DNA of 64,000 nt from an uncultured Gammaproteobacteria bacterium (GCA_947258795.1 CAMYJU010000004.1:1-64000); one strand, 5' to 3'; positions 37,809 to 47,525 are shown, numbered from the stretch's first letter. Numbers and translations are program-made. Notes: generated by a model from the sequence alone, not told the origin.

Positions 37809-38891
37809 ATGTCTGTCATAAAAAAAGCCCCGGCAAACTACCAACTGGTTGAAACCCGCCTGCAGGAACAACTCGGTAACGGCACTACCCGCTGCCATCT
37901 CTGCCTGTGGCGCTGCAAACTGGTACACGGACAGCGTGGATTTTGCCAGGCCCACGTCAACCGCAACGGCACGTTATATAACCTGTCCTACGGAATCCTG
38001 TCGGCAATCGACATCGGTGCCATCGAGGACAAACCGGTCAGGCATTACCGTCCCGGCACACGGATTATGTCGATAGGCAGCTATGGCTGTAACTTCCGCT
38101 GTGGTGGCTGTCATAATCTGGAGATTTCCTGGGGTGTCACGGCACTGGATGAGCTGGCACAGGGGGCTTCAACTGCACCCTATGTGACACCGGAAGAGCT
38201 GATCAAGGCCGCATTGCGCCATGACGTACAGGGTATCGCCTTCACCTACTCGGAACCGGCTGTCTGGCTTGAATATGTACTGGATGTATCGGTGCTGGCA
38301 CGTGAAGCCGGTCTGTACACGGTCTATGTGTCCAACAGCTATGTGACTGATGAAGCACTGGAACTGATGGCGCCCCACGTCGATGTGCTGTGTTCGGATA
38401 TCAAAAGCCTGAGTGACGAATTTTATCAGGACATCTGCAAACCGGCCCGGGTACAACAGGTGCTGGACTCAATCGCAAAAGCTAAACAGCTTGGTATGCA
38501 TGTCGAAACCCGCACCAATATCATCCCAGGGAAAAATGATGATCCGGACGAGCTGCAACGCATAGCCGAATGGATACGTGATCACCTCGGTGCTGACAGC
38601 CCCTGGCATATTACGCGCTTTTTCCCGGCCTATAAATTATCGCACCTGCCTGAAACACCTGCGGACATTATGTGGACAGCCGAACAACAGGCGCGCAAGG
38701 CCGGACTGGAAAACATCTATGTCTACGACGATAAGGGTTGCGACTGCGCCGAAACCAACCTGCCGGTCGATGTCTACCTGGATACCGATCCGGCCAACCT
38801 GCGCCAGGTCAAGAAATGTTCGGCCAGTTGCTGTGGTGATGAAGGCATACTGCTAAAGAAGTATGAAAACCAGGGCGGAAAAGCCAACTGA
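37809..38891 (+). CDS. amrS: AmmeMemoRadiSam system radical SAM enzyme AmrS
   Basis: A 360-residue radical SAM protein with an N-terminal Cys motif (CHLCLWRCKL, GFCQAH) and the radical SAM cluster CNFRCGGC in SIGSYGCNFRCGGCHN. Further motifs are TYSEPAVWLEY, NSYVTDEAL, DIKSLSDEFY and HITRFFPAYKL. This matches AmrS, a companion of the AmmeMemoRadiSam proteins AmrA and AmrB and related to pyruvate-formate-lyase activating enzymes. The partners AmrA and AmrB are not encoded in this window. A Cys-rich C-terminus (CDCAET, CSASCC) is also visible. The reaction is not known. Confidence 0.9.
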   Translation: MSVIKKAPANYQLVETRLQEQLGNGTTRCHLCLWRCKLVHGQRGFCQAHVNRNGTLYNLSYGILSAIDIGAIEDKPVRHYRPGTRIMSIGSYGCNFRCGGCHNLEISWGVTALDELAQGASTAPYVTPEELIKAALRHDVQGIAFTYSEPAVWLEYVLDVSVLAREAGLYTVYVSNSYVTDEALELMAPHVDVLCSDIKSLSDEFYQDICKPARVQQVLDSIAKAKQLGMHVETRTNIIPGKNDDPDELQRIAEWIRDHLGADSPWHITRFFPAYKLSHLPETPADIMWTAEQQARKAGLENIYVYDDKGCDCAETNLPVDVYLDTDPANLRQVKKCSASCCGDEGILLKKYENQGGKAN

Positions 38892-38892
38892 C

Positions 38893-39168
38893 TCAGTTCC
38901 CAGACGGCGGCACATAACCCTCGATCGCATCAGCACCTTCACCAAAGAAGAAGGATTCCATCTGCTGTTCCAGGTATTTTCTGTGCTCCGGATTGACCGG
39001 AGTCAGACGCCGTTCATTCATCAACATGGTCTGGTGCTGCAACCACATCTGCCAGGCCTCTTTTGAAACATTATCAAATATGCGCTGACCCAGCTCGCCC
39101 GGATAGACCTGCATATCCAGCCCATCGGCCTGTTTTTTCAGTTTCACGCATTGCACTTGTCTACTCAT
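38893..39168 (-). CDS. yggX: Fe(2+)-trafficking protein YggX
   Basis: A 91-residue cytoplasmic protein linked to protection of Fe-S clusters against oxidation. The conserved N-terminal [14 protein letters not shown] with its cysteine, [17 protein letters not shown], and [19 protein letters not shown] identify the family. It overlaps the end of mutY as ATGA, matching the conserved mutY-yggX pair. The adjacent Fe-S protein MutY is a plausible beneficiary, but that is inference. Confidence 0.95.
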   Translation of the reverse strand: MSRQVQCVKLKKQADGLDMQVYPGELGQRIFDNVSKEAWQMWLQHQTMLMNERRLTPVNPEHRKYLEQQMESFFFGEGADAIEGYVPPSGN

Positions 39169-40211
39169 ATCACACCTCTTAGCAGCCGCCTGACCGGTGC
39201 CGGCAGGCCACGTTGTTCATTTGATGCGCTGTTATACCAGACGAACTCACCACTTTCCATAATCTTGTCCGAAAACGCCTTAACCGCGATACACAGCGGT
39301 TGAATCTGCAGATGAAAATGGGTAAAGGTATGGCGCCTGTCAGGCAGTACCTCGATATGGCCGGCTTCCAGCCCATACTGTTCACGGCAGTGTGTTTCAA
39401 TCTCTTCATCATGGCCACATTCAGGCAGGCTCCATAAGCCACCCCATATCCCGGCAGGCGGACGTTTTTGCAGCAACACTTCGCCCAGGCGGTTTTTCAG
39501 GATCAGAAAACAGGATTTGCGCACCGGTATGTTTTTTTTCGGCTTCGGGTACGGAAACTCACCGACCCGGCCCTGCGCATGGGCCACGCAGGCAGCCTGT
39601 ACCGGACAGGCATCACAGTACGGGCGGCTCCGCGTACACAAGGTGGCGCCCAGATCCATAATTGCCTGGGTATAGTCCGCCACCCGCTTACGCGGGGTAT
39701 AACGCTCAGCCAGCTCCCAGAGTTCATTCTGCACCTCACGGTTACCACTCCAGCCTTCTATCGCATGAAACCGTGTCAGTACGCGCTTTACATTTCCATC
39801 CAGGATAGGCTGTCGCTGACCGCAGGCCAGGGACAGGATCGCGCCTGCGGTCGATCGCCCGATGCCCGGCAGCGCCATCATTTCATCCAGGGTTTGCGGA
39901 AACTGTCCGGCATGTTGATCGTGAACGAGTCGTGCCGTCTTGTGCAGGTTTCTGGCACGGCTGTAATAACCCAGGCCTGACCAGTAATACAGCACATCAT
40001 CCTGATCGGCATCGGCCAGACTTTCCAGGCCAGGAAAGCGCTGCATAAACCGTCCATAGTAAGGTATGACCGTCGCCACCTGGGTCTGCTGCAACATGAT
40101 CTCCGACACCCACACCCGGTACGGATTGGCAGCCTGTTGCCAGGGAAGATCCTTGCGCCCGTGATGATCAAACCAGTTCAGCAATCGCTGACTGAAACGA
40201 AATCCACTCAT
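39165..40211 (-). CDS. mutY: A/G-specific adenine glycosylase
   Basis: Removes adenine mispaired with 8-oxoguanine. The 348 residues include the catalytic glutamate in [12 protein letters not shown], the helix-hairpin-helix [13 protein letters not shown] with the following catalytic Asp in [10 protein letters not shown], and a [4Fe-4S] cluster motif ([17 protein letters not shown], Cx6Cx2Cx5C). A C-terminal Nudix-like 8-oxoG recognition domain follows (GGLWSLPEC). It lies between asmA and yggX on one strand, the usual order. Confidence 0.96.
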   Translation of the reverse strand: MSGFRFSQRLLNWFDHHGRKDLPWQQAANPYRVWVSEIMLQQTQVATVIPYYGRFMQRFPGLESLADADQDDVLYYWSGLGYYSRARNLHKTARLVHDQHAGQFPQTLDEMMALPGIGRSTAGAILSLACGQRQPILDGNVKRVLTRFHAIEGWSGNREVQNELWELAERYTPRKRVADYTQAIMDLGATLCTRSRPYCDACPVQAACVAHAQGRVGEFPYPKPKKNIPVRKSCFLILKNRLGEVLLQKRPPAGIWGGLWSLPECGHDEEIETHCREQYGLEAGHIEVLPDRRHTFTHFHLQIQPLCIAVKAFSDKIMESGEFVWYNSASNEQRGLPAPVRRLLRGVI

Positions 40212-40218
40212 AACAAAC

Positions 40219-42210
40219 TCAGAACTTCAATATACCCTTGAGTTTGTCATCGAGCTTTTCCTTGAGCTTGTCTTTTTCCTTGTCCGCTTTCTTCTTGAGT
40301 TTAGCCTTCTGCTGCTCGGTAACCACTTTACCCAGATCCACCTTGAAACCGGGATCACGTAATGGACCACTCACCTTGACCGGTATCGGCACACCCTTGA
40401 GCTTGTCCAATGAGGCGCCACCCTGTCCTTGCAAGGTCGTAACGATGGTGGTTTCAACCGTGTAATTAATCTGCTCCTTGACCAGATCCACCTGCCCTTT
40501 GCCGGTGATACGCAGGAACGGGCTGTTGGCCAGCAGGTCGTTATTATGCACCACACCATTCAAGATTTTTGCGGTACCGGTCAGGGAAGTGAAATCGGTT
40601 TTCTCCGGTTCATTCGGCGGCTGCGGCGAACCGGTCAGTGTGGCATTGGCCTTGCGCAGCATCAGTGGAATATTGACACCCTTTATGGCACCGTCTTTAA
40701 AGCTGAAGGCCGCATTACCGTTCAGACCCTTGCGCAACTGCGCGATGGTATTGCCACGCGTTTTGACCTTGGCCGACATATCCGCCCTGCCACTGACCAT
40801 ATCCAGGTCAGCTGCATCCTTTAGCAGCGGGGCAGCCTGTATGCCATCCAGTTTCTCGTTTATCGAGAAGACCGGTGCATTGCCACGCACATCGACCTGG
40901 ATATCACCGGCATAGCTGCCTTCATACAGCCGGGCACTGGCCGGACTGACCTTGATCAGCCCCTTGTCGGCATTCAGCGTGATTTTGATATCGGTAGAAC
41001 GGATACCATAGGCCTTGAGCTTGCCTACATTCATCTGCCCACGGACATTCAGGCCACGCAGTGTCTCAACCGGTATTGGTAATGGCGCGTTTTCGTCAGC
41101 TGCCGGTTTGGCACCGGCGGCAGGCTTGTCTTTCTTCTCCGGTGCCGGCGGCAGGTAACGATCGGCATCCATTTCATCGATATCCAGCGTGAACCGGATC
41201 CCGGCCGGTGATAACGGACTGAGTTTAAGATTACCCTTTACTGTGGTGTCATCCAGTTTGACGGCCAGATTGCTCAGGGCCAGCTGCGCCGGTGTCATCG
41301 AAAAACTGCTGGCCAGTGAAGCCTTGCCAAAAACGGTCGGGTCCTGGGTTTTCGGTAGCTCGATACCCAGCTCAGTCAGCAGGTCCCGCGGAACAAACTC
41401 GTTACTGGTCAGCTTGCCTGTTACCGAGGCATCTTCACCGGACATGCTCACCTGCCCCTTCAGCTCCAGGTCGGCCAGTACGATTTTCAGATCGCTCATT
41501 TGCATCTGGTGCTTTTCCTGCTCAATGCCCAACACAGTGGTCAATGATACCGGGTAGTTCTTGCCAGCCTTTTTATCAGTCGCGACCATACTGAGTTTGA
41601 CCGGTACCGGTTTGTCCGCAGACACGGCACCCACATCCAGTTCCATATCACGCAGCGACCAGGCAACCTGATTTTGTTTGTCATCCCAGTCCATATTCGC
41701 ATTACTGATGCGGATGCCTCCGATGTCCAGGTCGACCGGGGCCATGTCCTCGTCATGCCGGTCTGTATCTGCCTCTTCCCTGGAAGGTTTTTTCTTTGTT
41801 TCCGACGCGGCCACCAGGTCATCCCAATTAGTCTTGCCTTGCACGTTGCGCATCAGTTGCACAGACAGCCCATCCAATATCAGCTTGTCCATAACCAGTT
41901 TCTTGCTCAACAGGGGCATGACCTGCACATTGATCGAGACCTGGTCAATTTTCGCAAATGCCTGGTCGCCAAAACCCGGCGCATTACCCAGCTCGGTCTT
42001 GCCGATCTCGATGCCAAACCACGGGAAGAAACTCAGTGACAGGTCACCCTCGATCTGCAAGGTCCGCCCGGTCGACTCCTGAACCTTTGCCGTGATCTGG
42101 TCCTTATAGTCATTGGGATCGACCAGCACGCTGACTGCGATCACCAGCGCGATGAACAGAACAATAATTAAAGCAACCAGATACAGCGCATATTTCATTA
42201 TTTTAGTCAT
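40219..42210 (-). CDS. AsmA family envelope protein
   Basis: A 663-residue protein anchored by one N-terminal membrane segment (about 6-30), followed by DPNDYKDQITAKVQESTGR and a long periplasmic beta-rich region typical of AsmA proteins. A duplicated AsmA core and a Lys-rich C-terminus (KKKADKEKDKLKEKLDDKL) are visible. AsmA-like proteins are bridge-like lipid-transfer or outer-membrane assembly factors. A Pro/Ala/Lys-rich linker at about 350-370 separates the two halves. The gene stops 7 bases before the mutY start and is the first gene of an asmA-mutY-yggX unit. Confidence 0.88.
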   Translation of the reverse strand: MTKIMKYALYLVALIIVLFIALVIAVSVLVDPNDYKDQITAKVQESTGRTLQIEGDLSLSFFPWFGIEIGKTELGNAPGFGDQAFAKIDQVSINVQVMPLLSKKLVMDKLILDGLSVQLMRNVQGKTNWDDLVAASETKKKPSREEADTDRHDEDMAPVDLDIGGIRISNANMDWDDKQNQVAWSLRDMELDVGAVSADKPVPVKLSMVATDKKAGKNYPVSLTTVLGIEQEKHQMQMSDLKIVLADLELKGQVSMSGEDASVTGKLTSNEFVPRDLLTELGIELPKTQDPTVFGKASLASSFSMTPAQLALSNLAVKLDDTTVKGNLKLSPLSPAGIRFTLDIDEMDADRYLPPAPEKKDKPAAGAKPAADENAPLPIPVETLRGLNVRGQMNVGKLKAYGIRSTDIKITLNADKGLIKVSPASARLYEGSYAGDIQVDVRGNAPVFSINEKLDGIQAAPLLKDAADLDMVSGRADMSAKVKTRGNTIAQLRKGLNGNAAFSFKDGAIKGVNIPLMLRKANATLTGSPQPPNEPEKTDFTSLTGTAKILNGVVHNNDLLANSPFLRITGKGQVDLVKEQINYTVETTIVTTLQGQGGASLDKLKGVPIPVKVSGPLRDPGFKVDLGKVVTEQQKAKLKKKADKEKDKLKEKLDDKLKGILKF

Positions 42211-42481
42211 GGTAATACCCGATCAGTGTTATGATTTTTTTACGGTTAATTGGATTAGTGTGCAACATTCACAGCAAAAAACAAGACATTGATTCCCGAC
42301 TGGCGAAACCGGAATAGTAGACCATAATAATAATTAAGGGGAAAAGTTTCTTGCAGGTATAAGCCGTCTGGATGTTCGCACTGTTTTGTTCAACACCTGG
42401 TATACCCGGCACAAATCGTAACACCTGAATCTCCCCCATACTTGCGAACCCATTACGCCACCTGCCTCAGGAGGACACTCT
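42211..42481. other. Divergent intergenic region asmA / host-attachment gene
   Basis: About 270 bases, AT-rich near 42230-42340, no gene visible. It must hold promoters for both directions. A strong CAGGAGGA ribosome site ends it before 42482. Confidence 0.4.
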
Positions 42482-42973
42482 ATGAATCCAACTTGTGTAA
42501 TCGTAGCCAACAGCAGTCGTGCCCGTTTTTTCAAGCTTGAAGACCATGACACACCTGAAGACGACACCGGACCCAGGCTGATCGAACTAAGTGCCCTGGT
42601 CAACTCCGAAACCAATCATAATTCCAGCGGTAGCTGGAGCGAAGTGAAATCAGGACGCAATCGCGCCACCACCAGTGGCAACGCACATGGCTATGATGAT
42701 CATCGACAAAAACACCTGGATGAATATGAAAAGCGTTTTGCACAGTCTATCGTAGACGAAACGCAACGCATCAATAAAAACAACAAAGGCAAGGTCATCC
42801 TGGTATCTCAGAACCGTATGCTGGGCCACTTACGCACGGCAATCAATGGCTCGATCAAGGGTATCCGCACATCCGAACTGAACAAGGACCTGATTCGGTT
42901 GAACCCGAATGAACTACAGAATCGTCTGTGTGACGAACACCTGTTACCCAAGCGGCGCTCAATCACACACTAA
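42482..42973 (+). CDS. Host attachment-family protein (AtsE-like)
   Basis: A 163-residue soluble protein that begins CVIVANSSRARFFKLED, the hallmark of the host attachment family (PF10116/PF18856 group). The AKFRLGKQYE-like middle is represented by HLDEYEKRFAQSIVDE, and GKVILVSQNRMLGHLR follows. In Agrobacterium a member affects attachment to plants, but in free-living bacteria the role is unknown; the fold resembles release-factor-like domains. The ribosome site AGGAGG sits 8 bases before the ATG. It is a single gene upstream of the tRNA-Gly. Confidence 0.85.
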   Translation: MNPTCVIVANSSRARFFKLEDHDTPEDDTGPRLIELSALVNSETNHNSSGSWSEVKSGRNRATTSGNAHGYDDHRQKHLDEYEKRFAQSIVDETQRINKNNKGKVILVSQNRMLGHLRTAINGSIKGIRTSELNKDLIRLNPNELQNRLCDEHLLPKRRSITH

Positions 42974-43074
42974 CTACACACTGCTGCGCCTCTGTAACAG
43001 GGGCGCAGCCTTAAACACTGGTTTGCGAAGGCGCTAACCTCATCCGACATGACCCGGGGAGCCCAAAACCGGTG

Positions 43075-43148
43075 TGGAGCGGGTGAAGGGAATCGAACCC
43101 TCGTATGCAGCTTGGGAAGCTGCCGTTCTACCATTGAACTACACCCGC
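43075..43148 (-). tRNA. tRNA-Gly (CCC)
   Basis: A 74-base cloverleaf on the minus strand with encoded CCA. The acceptor GCGGGTG pairs with CACCCGC, the anticodon stem GCAGC/GCTGC closes the loop TTCCCAA with anticodon CCC, and the T-arm holds GGTTCGATTCC. It resembles E. coli glyU closely. Confidence 0.96.
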
Positions 43149-43376
43149 ATGCCGCCATGACAAGCCGCCATTGATGATCTGCACGGCTCAGCGACTGTTT
43201 ATTAACAAACATTCACCATGTAAATTATATTACATCCTGTACAGGAACATTCCATAATAGCAGCCACAAGAACAGTATTCTGCTCAAATACAATAACTTA
43301 TAAGTTGCTATTTACAAACGGTGCTGAATGCCTGCGCAAGATTGCCTGATCGATCAGTCAATACAAAGCTGACAAT

Positions 43377-43404
43377 AAAAAAGCACCCTGTCGGGTGCTT
43401 TTTT
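43377..43404 (-). terminator. Rho-independent terminator after mepK
   Basis: GCACCC (43383-43388) and GGGTGC (43393-43398) form a stem with a 4-base loop, flanked by A6 and T6. It lies about 20 bases after the minus-strand stop at 43425. The symmetric A/T tracts allow bidirectional action. Confidence 0.85.
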
Positions 43405-43424
43405 ATTGGACTGTTAAAAAGGAA

Positions 43425-44006
43425 TTACCAGCTGCGTACGCGCCCGACATCCATATGGATAAAATTGGAACGCTCGTAATAACCGACACCACCGGCGTTT
43501 AATGACATGGCCGCCTGTCTGAGCTTGCGCGTATCATAGCGCGGTAGCCGGATATCGATCGCCTTGCCCTGCATATGCAGGCTCTTTTTCGCCACACCAT
43601 TGCTTTTCTTGTTCAACATCGCATTGGTTTTTGGCGAACGATAGCAGGAAATCACATGGAACGGTTTGTTGCTGTCGATCTTCTGCTGCAAAGTATAGAT
43701 CATGTCAAACAGGCGTAAATTGATATCATGCGCCTTGCCAACCCGATGATCACGCAGTAACCAGCGCAGGTCCCTGATCCCGTCGGCGATATACTCACCA
43801 TCCATCCAGTATGGCGCGGTTACCTGTTCACCGGTATGGGTGTTGTACAGGGAGATCACGCGTTCGCCGCCTTTGGTCAACGCAGCTGACACGCCTGCAG
43901 GCAATATCAGGCCCGCTGTAAGCCCGGCACAACCGCCAAGGAAGCTACGACGTGAAAAATTAACAGATTTTTGGCAATTGGCCGTGTTCCTTTTATTACT
44001 AAACAT
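43425..44006 (-). CDS. mepK: Murein endopeptidase MepK / DUF882 family
   Basis: A 193-residue exported protein. The N-terminus has a twin-arginine signal (SRRSFLGG) with a hydrophobic stretch to about residue 42. The body has the DUF882/M15 metallopeptidase pattern: CYRSPKTNAMLNKKSNGVAK, SLHMQGKAIDIRLP and FIHMDVGRVRSW supply the zinc-binding His/Asp/His. In E. coli MepK cleaves 3-3 and 4-3 peptidoglycan cross-links made in part by LdtD. The gene follows ldtD at about 100 bases on the same strand, as ycbB-ycbK does in E. coli, and is followed by a terminator. Confidence 0.9.
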   Translation of the reverse strand: MFSNKRNTANCQKSVNFSRRSFLGGCAGLTAGLILPAGVSAALTKGGERVISLYNTHTGEQVTAPYWMDGEYIADGIRDLRWLLRDHRVGKAHDINLRLFDMIYTLQQKIDSNKPFHVISCYRSPKTNAMLNKKSNGVAKKSLHMQGKAIDIRLPRYDTRKLRQAAMSLNAGGVGYYERSNFIHMDVGRVRSW

Positions 44007-44110
44007 CCAGAATAACCCCGGTCATTTGTCGTATATATTGTTTTAACACCTATTATATCGGCAGAAAGTAGGTATTTTTCAATACAAAATGAACAAAATC
44101 AGTCTTTTTT

Positions 44111-45766
44111 TTAGACTTCGTCACATTTTTCGGGTCTTTTTTGGCAAATTCTGTTTAGCATACGCTGGTCCCGGCCATATATATCCCTTCTAAAATTAAG
44201 GTATCCGGCTCGGTCCACCCAGGCTGTCATATAAACCAGGTAGATCGGAATCTTCTCTGATAGCAGCAAGGCCTGGGTCTCGCCAGTAGCCAGCAAGCTC
44301 TCGATACGTGCCTGTCCCGCTTCACTGGTATCACCCAACAGGTAAGTAGCCAGGAACATCGGGTCCTGCACGCGAATACATCCGGAACTGAATGCTCGGT
44401 CATTCTGGTTAAACAATTCGCGGTTAGGCGTATCGTGCAAATAGATCGAGTACTCGTTCGGAAACATGAATTTTATTCGGCCGAGTGAGTTATCCGGCCC
44501 TGGATCCTGACGCAAACGATACGGGAAATAATTCTTGTTGACCCGGGACCAGTCCACTTCGGCCGGATCGAGTTCTTCTGCATCCGCATGCCAGCCCCTG
44601 AAAACACGGATGTTTTTGTTTCCCAGGTACTCAGGGTCCCGCATTTGCCGCGGTATCAGATCCTTGAGCGCAATACTGGTCGGAACATTCCAATACGGAT
44701 TCATCTCGATGTAACTCATTTTGTTGTTAATGCTTGGTGTCGAGCGGTAGGCCTTGCCAATGATCACTGGCATTTCCATCACGATATCCTGGTCCCGCAC
44801 ACCATAAAGCATGTAACCGGTCATATTGACCACCAGGGAATGACCCTTGAATTCCAGTGGCAGCCAGCGCCAGCGTTCCAGGTTGAGCCGGATTTGCCCG
44901 ATACGCTGATCAACCGGCACATTCATTGCCGCACGCGTATCCTTACCAATAAGACCGTCAGTCTTCAGACCATTGCGTTTCTGATAGTGTTTGACTGCAG
45001 TGATCAGAGCCTCGTCGTAAAAGCTACTATTGAGCTGCGTTGTATCTGTCAGATCACCGGTCGCGACCAGGCGCTGCCGTACCTGCACCACATGTGCATG
45101 CTGCATACCGGGACGTAATGTCGGACCTTTTTCAATCGCTGTCCAGCCACCCAGCTCTGCCAGGCTCAAATACCGGCCCAGATAGTTTTGCATCTCCCGA
45201 TAGATTTTGTGTATAGGCGCGAGCTGATGCAAGAATTCGTTGATACTGGTCTGGCCGGAGATATCCAGCAGAAATTGCGCGAAATCCAGCTTAGGCACAT
45301 CCATGAACCAGTCTTCATCCATCTCGTATGGATGGTAACGCCCGCTATGGATATCACTGGCATATTCAAGCAACACCTGACTTAGCAGCAATTCAAGCGC
45401 AACGACTGAATCGATATCTGTGTTGTACCAGTAGGACTCGATCCGTTCGAATCGGTACGGATCCCTATCCAGGCCGTGTGCCTCGACCCGTTGCAGAAGC
45501 TGGCGAAACTCAACGGCACGCAGCAGCCGACCGTTCTGCCCAGACCAGAGCAGACTGGAGCCGGGCTGTTGATAATATGCTGCCAGCGCCCGATACTGGC
45601 CGACCTCAAGTCCGGCGGGCGCAGTTACAAGTTTTGCCCGCACCAGGCCCAGTACAGTTTGTGTCCAGTCCTGGTCTGCATGGACAGAAATATTATAGAT
45701 TAAGCCGTCCTGTAACAGGCCGATCAGAAACGATTTGTACGTATGACGAATAATAACCTTGATCAA
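44111..45766 (-). CDS. ldtD: L,D-transpeptidase LdtD (YcbB family)
   Basis: A 551-residue periplasmic enzyme forming 3-3 peptidoglycan cross-links. An N-terminal hydrophobic stretch (SFLIGLLQDGLIYNISVHA) may be a signal. A scaffold region, a peptidoglycan-binding domain (about 205-285; HVVQVRQRL, VKHYQKRNGLKTDGLIG) and a YkuD catalytic domain follow, with LHDTP and the catalytic motif FSSGCIRVQ (Cys). The start is a TTG at 45766, which overlaps the divergent L,D-transpeptidase start by 24 bases, so one of the two starts is probably misplaced. Downstream lies mepK, as in E. coli. Confidence 0.88.
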   Translation of the reverse strand: MIKVIIRHTYKSFLIGLLQDGLIYNISVHADQDWTQTVLGLVRAKLVTAPAGLEVGQYRALAAYYQQPGSSLLWSGQNGRLLRAVEFRQLLQRVEAHGLDRDPYRFERIESYWYNTDIDSVVALELLLSQVLLEYASDIHSGRYHPYEMDEDWFMDVPKLDFAQFLLDISGQTSINEFLHQLAPIHKIYREMQNYLGRYLSLAELGGWTAIEKGPTLRPGMQHAHVVQVRQRLVATGDLTDTTQLNSSFYDEALITAVKHYQKRNGLKTDGLIGKDTRAAMNVPVDQRIGQIRLNLERWRWLPLEFKGHSLVVNMTGYMLYGVRDQDIVMEMPVIIGKAYRSTPSINNKMSYIEMNPYWNVPTSIALKDLIPRQMRDPEYLGNKNIRVFRGWHADAEELDPAEVDWSRVNKNYFPYRLRQDPGPDNSLGRIKFMFPNEYSIYLHDTPNRELFNQNDRAFSSGCIRVQDPMFLATYLLGDTSEAGQARIESLLATGETQALLLSEKIPIYLVYMTAWVDRAGYLNFRRDIYGRDQRMLNRICQKRPEKCDEV

Positions 45767-46294
45767 ACAATTGATTCAAAGGATTTGACCCGTAAATTCG
45801 GTAAAAGCCCGAATGCCCGTCTGATCGTTGTCCAGGTAAACGAACAATGCCTGAGCCTGTATCAGCATGGCAGACTACAGCACAGCTGGCCGGTCTCGAC
45901 CGCAAAAAACGGTATCGGCAACCGGCCGAACAGCTACCAGACCCCTGTTGGTGCTCACCGCATTGACGAAAAGATTGGAGATGGTGCCAAACCGGGTACG
46001 GTCTTCAGTGGCCGTGTCGCAACCGGGCAGATCATTGACGTCACTACCGGCAACATCAACCCGGACCTGGATCTGATTACTAGCCGGATACTCTGGCTGA
46101 CCGGCATGGAGCCAGGCATCAACCAGGGTGGCAGCGTGGACAGTCACCGCCGTTATATCTACATCCATGGCACCGCAGACGAGGCACATATAGGCCAGCC
46201 CGTCTCCCAGGGTTGTATCCGCATGCGCAATGACGATGTGATTGAGCTGTTTGACCTGGTCGAAACCGGCACCCTGGTATTGATTGAGTCCTGA
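45743..46294 (+). CDS. Small L,D-transpeptidase (YkuD domain)
   Basis: A 183-residue YkuD protein with the catalytic motifs YIHGTADEAHIGQP and SQGCIRMRNDDV. The YkuD domain starts near residue 25 (ARLIVVQVNEQCLSL), so the ATG at 45743 adds about 24 non-conserved residues. No signal peptide is visible, unlike LdtD, so its place in the cell is unclear. It diverges from ldtD with overlapping 5' ends. The role is probably peptidoglycan cross-linking or tethering, inferred from the fold only. The downstream thiS is 85 bases away, beyond a candidate promoter. Confidence 0.8.
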   Translation: MTNNNLDQTIDSKDLTRKFGKSPNARLIVVQVNEQCLSLYQHGRLQHSWPVSTAKNGIGNRPNSYQTPVGAHRIDEKIGDGAKPGTVFSGRVATGQIIDVTTGNINPDLDLITSRILWLTGMEPGINQGGSVDSHRRYIYIHGTADEAHIGQPVSQGCIRMRNDDVIELFDLVETGTLVLIES

Positions 46295-46313
46295 GGCCTC
46301 GACATTTTAAGCC

Positions 46314-46343
46314 CTGACGCCCGCTTGCCCGTTAGTGTACAAT
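46314..46343 (+). promoter_or_regulatory. Candidate promoter for thiS-thiG-trmB
   Basis: CTGACG (46314-46319) and TACAAT (46338-46343) are separated by 18 bases, a modest -35 with a good -10, about 35 bases before the thiS start. No TPP riboswitch-like sequence was found in this leader. Confidence 0.4.
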
Positions 46344-46379
46344 GCAGGGATTCGTACTAACACCGCTAGTTTAGCTTTT

Positions 46380-46598
46380 ATGATGTATATCGTCGTCAAT
46401 GGCGAAAGCCGCCAGGTCTCCGACCGTTATTCCGCTGAAAATCTTGTTGCAGACATGGGACTGGCAGACCGCAGGGTCGCGATGGAAGTCAACCGGGAAA
46501 TCGTCCCGCGCAGTACTTATGCAGAGCACTGGTTCAAGGACAATGACGTAATTGAGATTGTCGCCGCCATTGGTGGTGGCGCAATGAGCTGCGTATAG
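46380..46598 (+). CDS. thiS: Sulfur carrier protein ThiS
   Basis: A 72-residue ubiquitin-fold protein that delivers sulfur as a thiocarboxylate to thiazole synthase. The N-terminal [31 protein letters not shown] and the C-terminal [11 protein letters not shown] identify the family. ThiS normally ends at the di-glycine; here five extra residues (AMSCV) follow before the stop, so activation may need trimming. The start is the ATG pair at 46380/46383; an upstream frame at 46335 is unlikely. thiG follows after 31 bases. Confidence 0.88.
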   Translation: MMYIVVNGESRQVSDRYSAENLVADMGLADRRVAMEVNREIVPRSTYAEHWFKDNDVIEIVAAIGGGAMSCV

Positions 46599-46629
46599 TT
46601 ATACAGCAACACATCAGGAATCGATTCAG

Positions 46630-47418
46630 ATGACAAACCAGAACGACCCATTGATTATCGCCGGAAAAAACTATCACTCCCGTCTGCTAGTGGGTTCGGG
46701 TAAATACAAGGACCTGGAAGAAACCCGCCTCGCTACCGAGGCCAGTGGTGCCGAGATCATCACCGTGGCGATACGTCGTACCAATATCGGCCAGAATCCT
46801 GATGAGCCCAATTTGCTGGATGTCATTTCACCGCAGCAATACACCATTTTGCCCAACACGGCCGGCTGCTATAACGCCGAGGACGCCGTGCGTACCTGCA
46901 AATTGGCGCGTGAGCTGCTGGATGGCCATGACCTGGTCAAGCTGGAAGTACTGGCCGATGAAAAAACCCTGTTCCCGAATGTACTGGATACCCTGAAGGC
47001 CGCAGAGACCCTGATCAATGACGGATTCAAGGTCATGGTCTATACCACCGACGACCTGATGATCGCGAAGGAACTGGAGGCCATGGGTTGTGTTGCGGTG
47101 ATGCCGCTGGCCGCACCGATCGGCTCAGGCCTCGGTATCCGTAATCCCTACAACATCCGCTTCATCATCGAGGAACTGAATGTCCCGGTACTGGTGGATG
47201 CCGGGGTCGGCACCGCGTCCGATGCCGCAATCGCGATGGAGCTGGGCTGTGACGGGGTACTGATGAACACCGCTATCGCTGCAGCGAATAACCCGGTACT
47301 GATGGCATCTGCGATGAAAAAGGCCATCGAGGCCGGACGCGAGGCCTTTCTGGCCGGGCGCATGGCGCGCAAACAGTATGCCAGCGCCTCCTCGCCGCTG
47401 GATGGTACGTTTTATTAA
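46630..47418 (+). CDS. thiG: Thiazole synthase ThiG
   Basis: Forms the thiazole phosphate of thiamine from 1-deoxy-xylulose-5-phosphate, dehydroglycine or glycine imine, and ThiS thiocarboxylate. The 262-residue (beta/alpha)8 protein shows [19 protein letters not shown], the Schiff-base lysine in [11 protein letters not shown], and the C-terminal phosphate site [18 protein letters not shown]. The order thiS-thiG-trmB is conserved in many gammaproteobacteria. Confidence 0.96.
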   Translation: MTNQNDPLIIAGKNYHSRLLVGSGKYKDLEETRLATEASGAEIITVAIRRTNIGQNPDEPNLLDVISPQQYTILPNTAGCYNAEDAVRTCKLARELLDGHDLVKLEVLADEKTLFPNVLDTLKAAETLINDGFKVMVYTTDDLMIAKELEAMGCVAVMPLAAPIGSGLGIRNPYNIRFIIEELNVPVLVDAGVGTASDAAIAMELGCDGVLMNTAIAAANNPVLMASAMKKAIEAGREAFLAGRMARKQYASASSPLDGTFY

Positions 47419-47504
47419 ACCATCATGATACCGCAAAACATTTTCTGAACTGGCTGCGTCAACGTAGAAATAATACATAATTGTTATTGGCAGTATCATA
47501 AACA

Positions 47505-47525
47505 CCCTCTCCATCAGGGAGAGGG
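47505..47525. repeat. CCCTCTCC/GGAGAGGG hairpin in the thiG-trmB spacer
   Basis: An 8-pair perfect inverted repeat with a 5-base loop in the non-coding gap of about 220 bases between thiG and trmB. No T tract follows, so it is not a standard terminator. Hairpins of this sequence are common dispersed intergenic repeats in proteobacteria. Confidence 0.45.

Noticed and set aside
46295-46380. TPP riboswitch before thiS
   Set aside because: The leader is short and lacks the conserved THI-box motifs, so no riboswitch is claimed.
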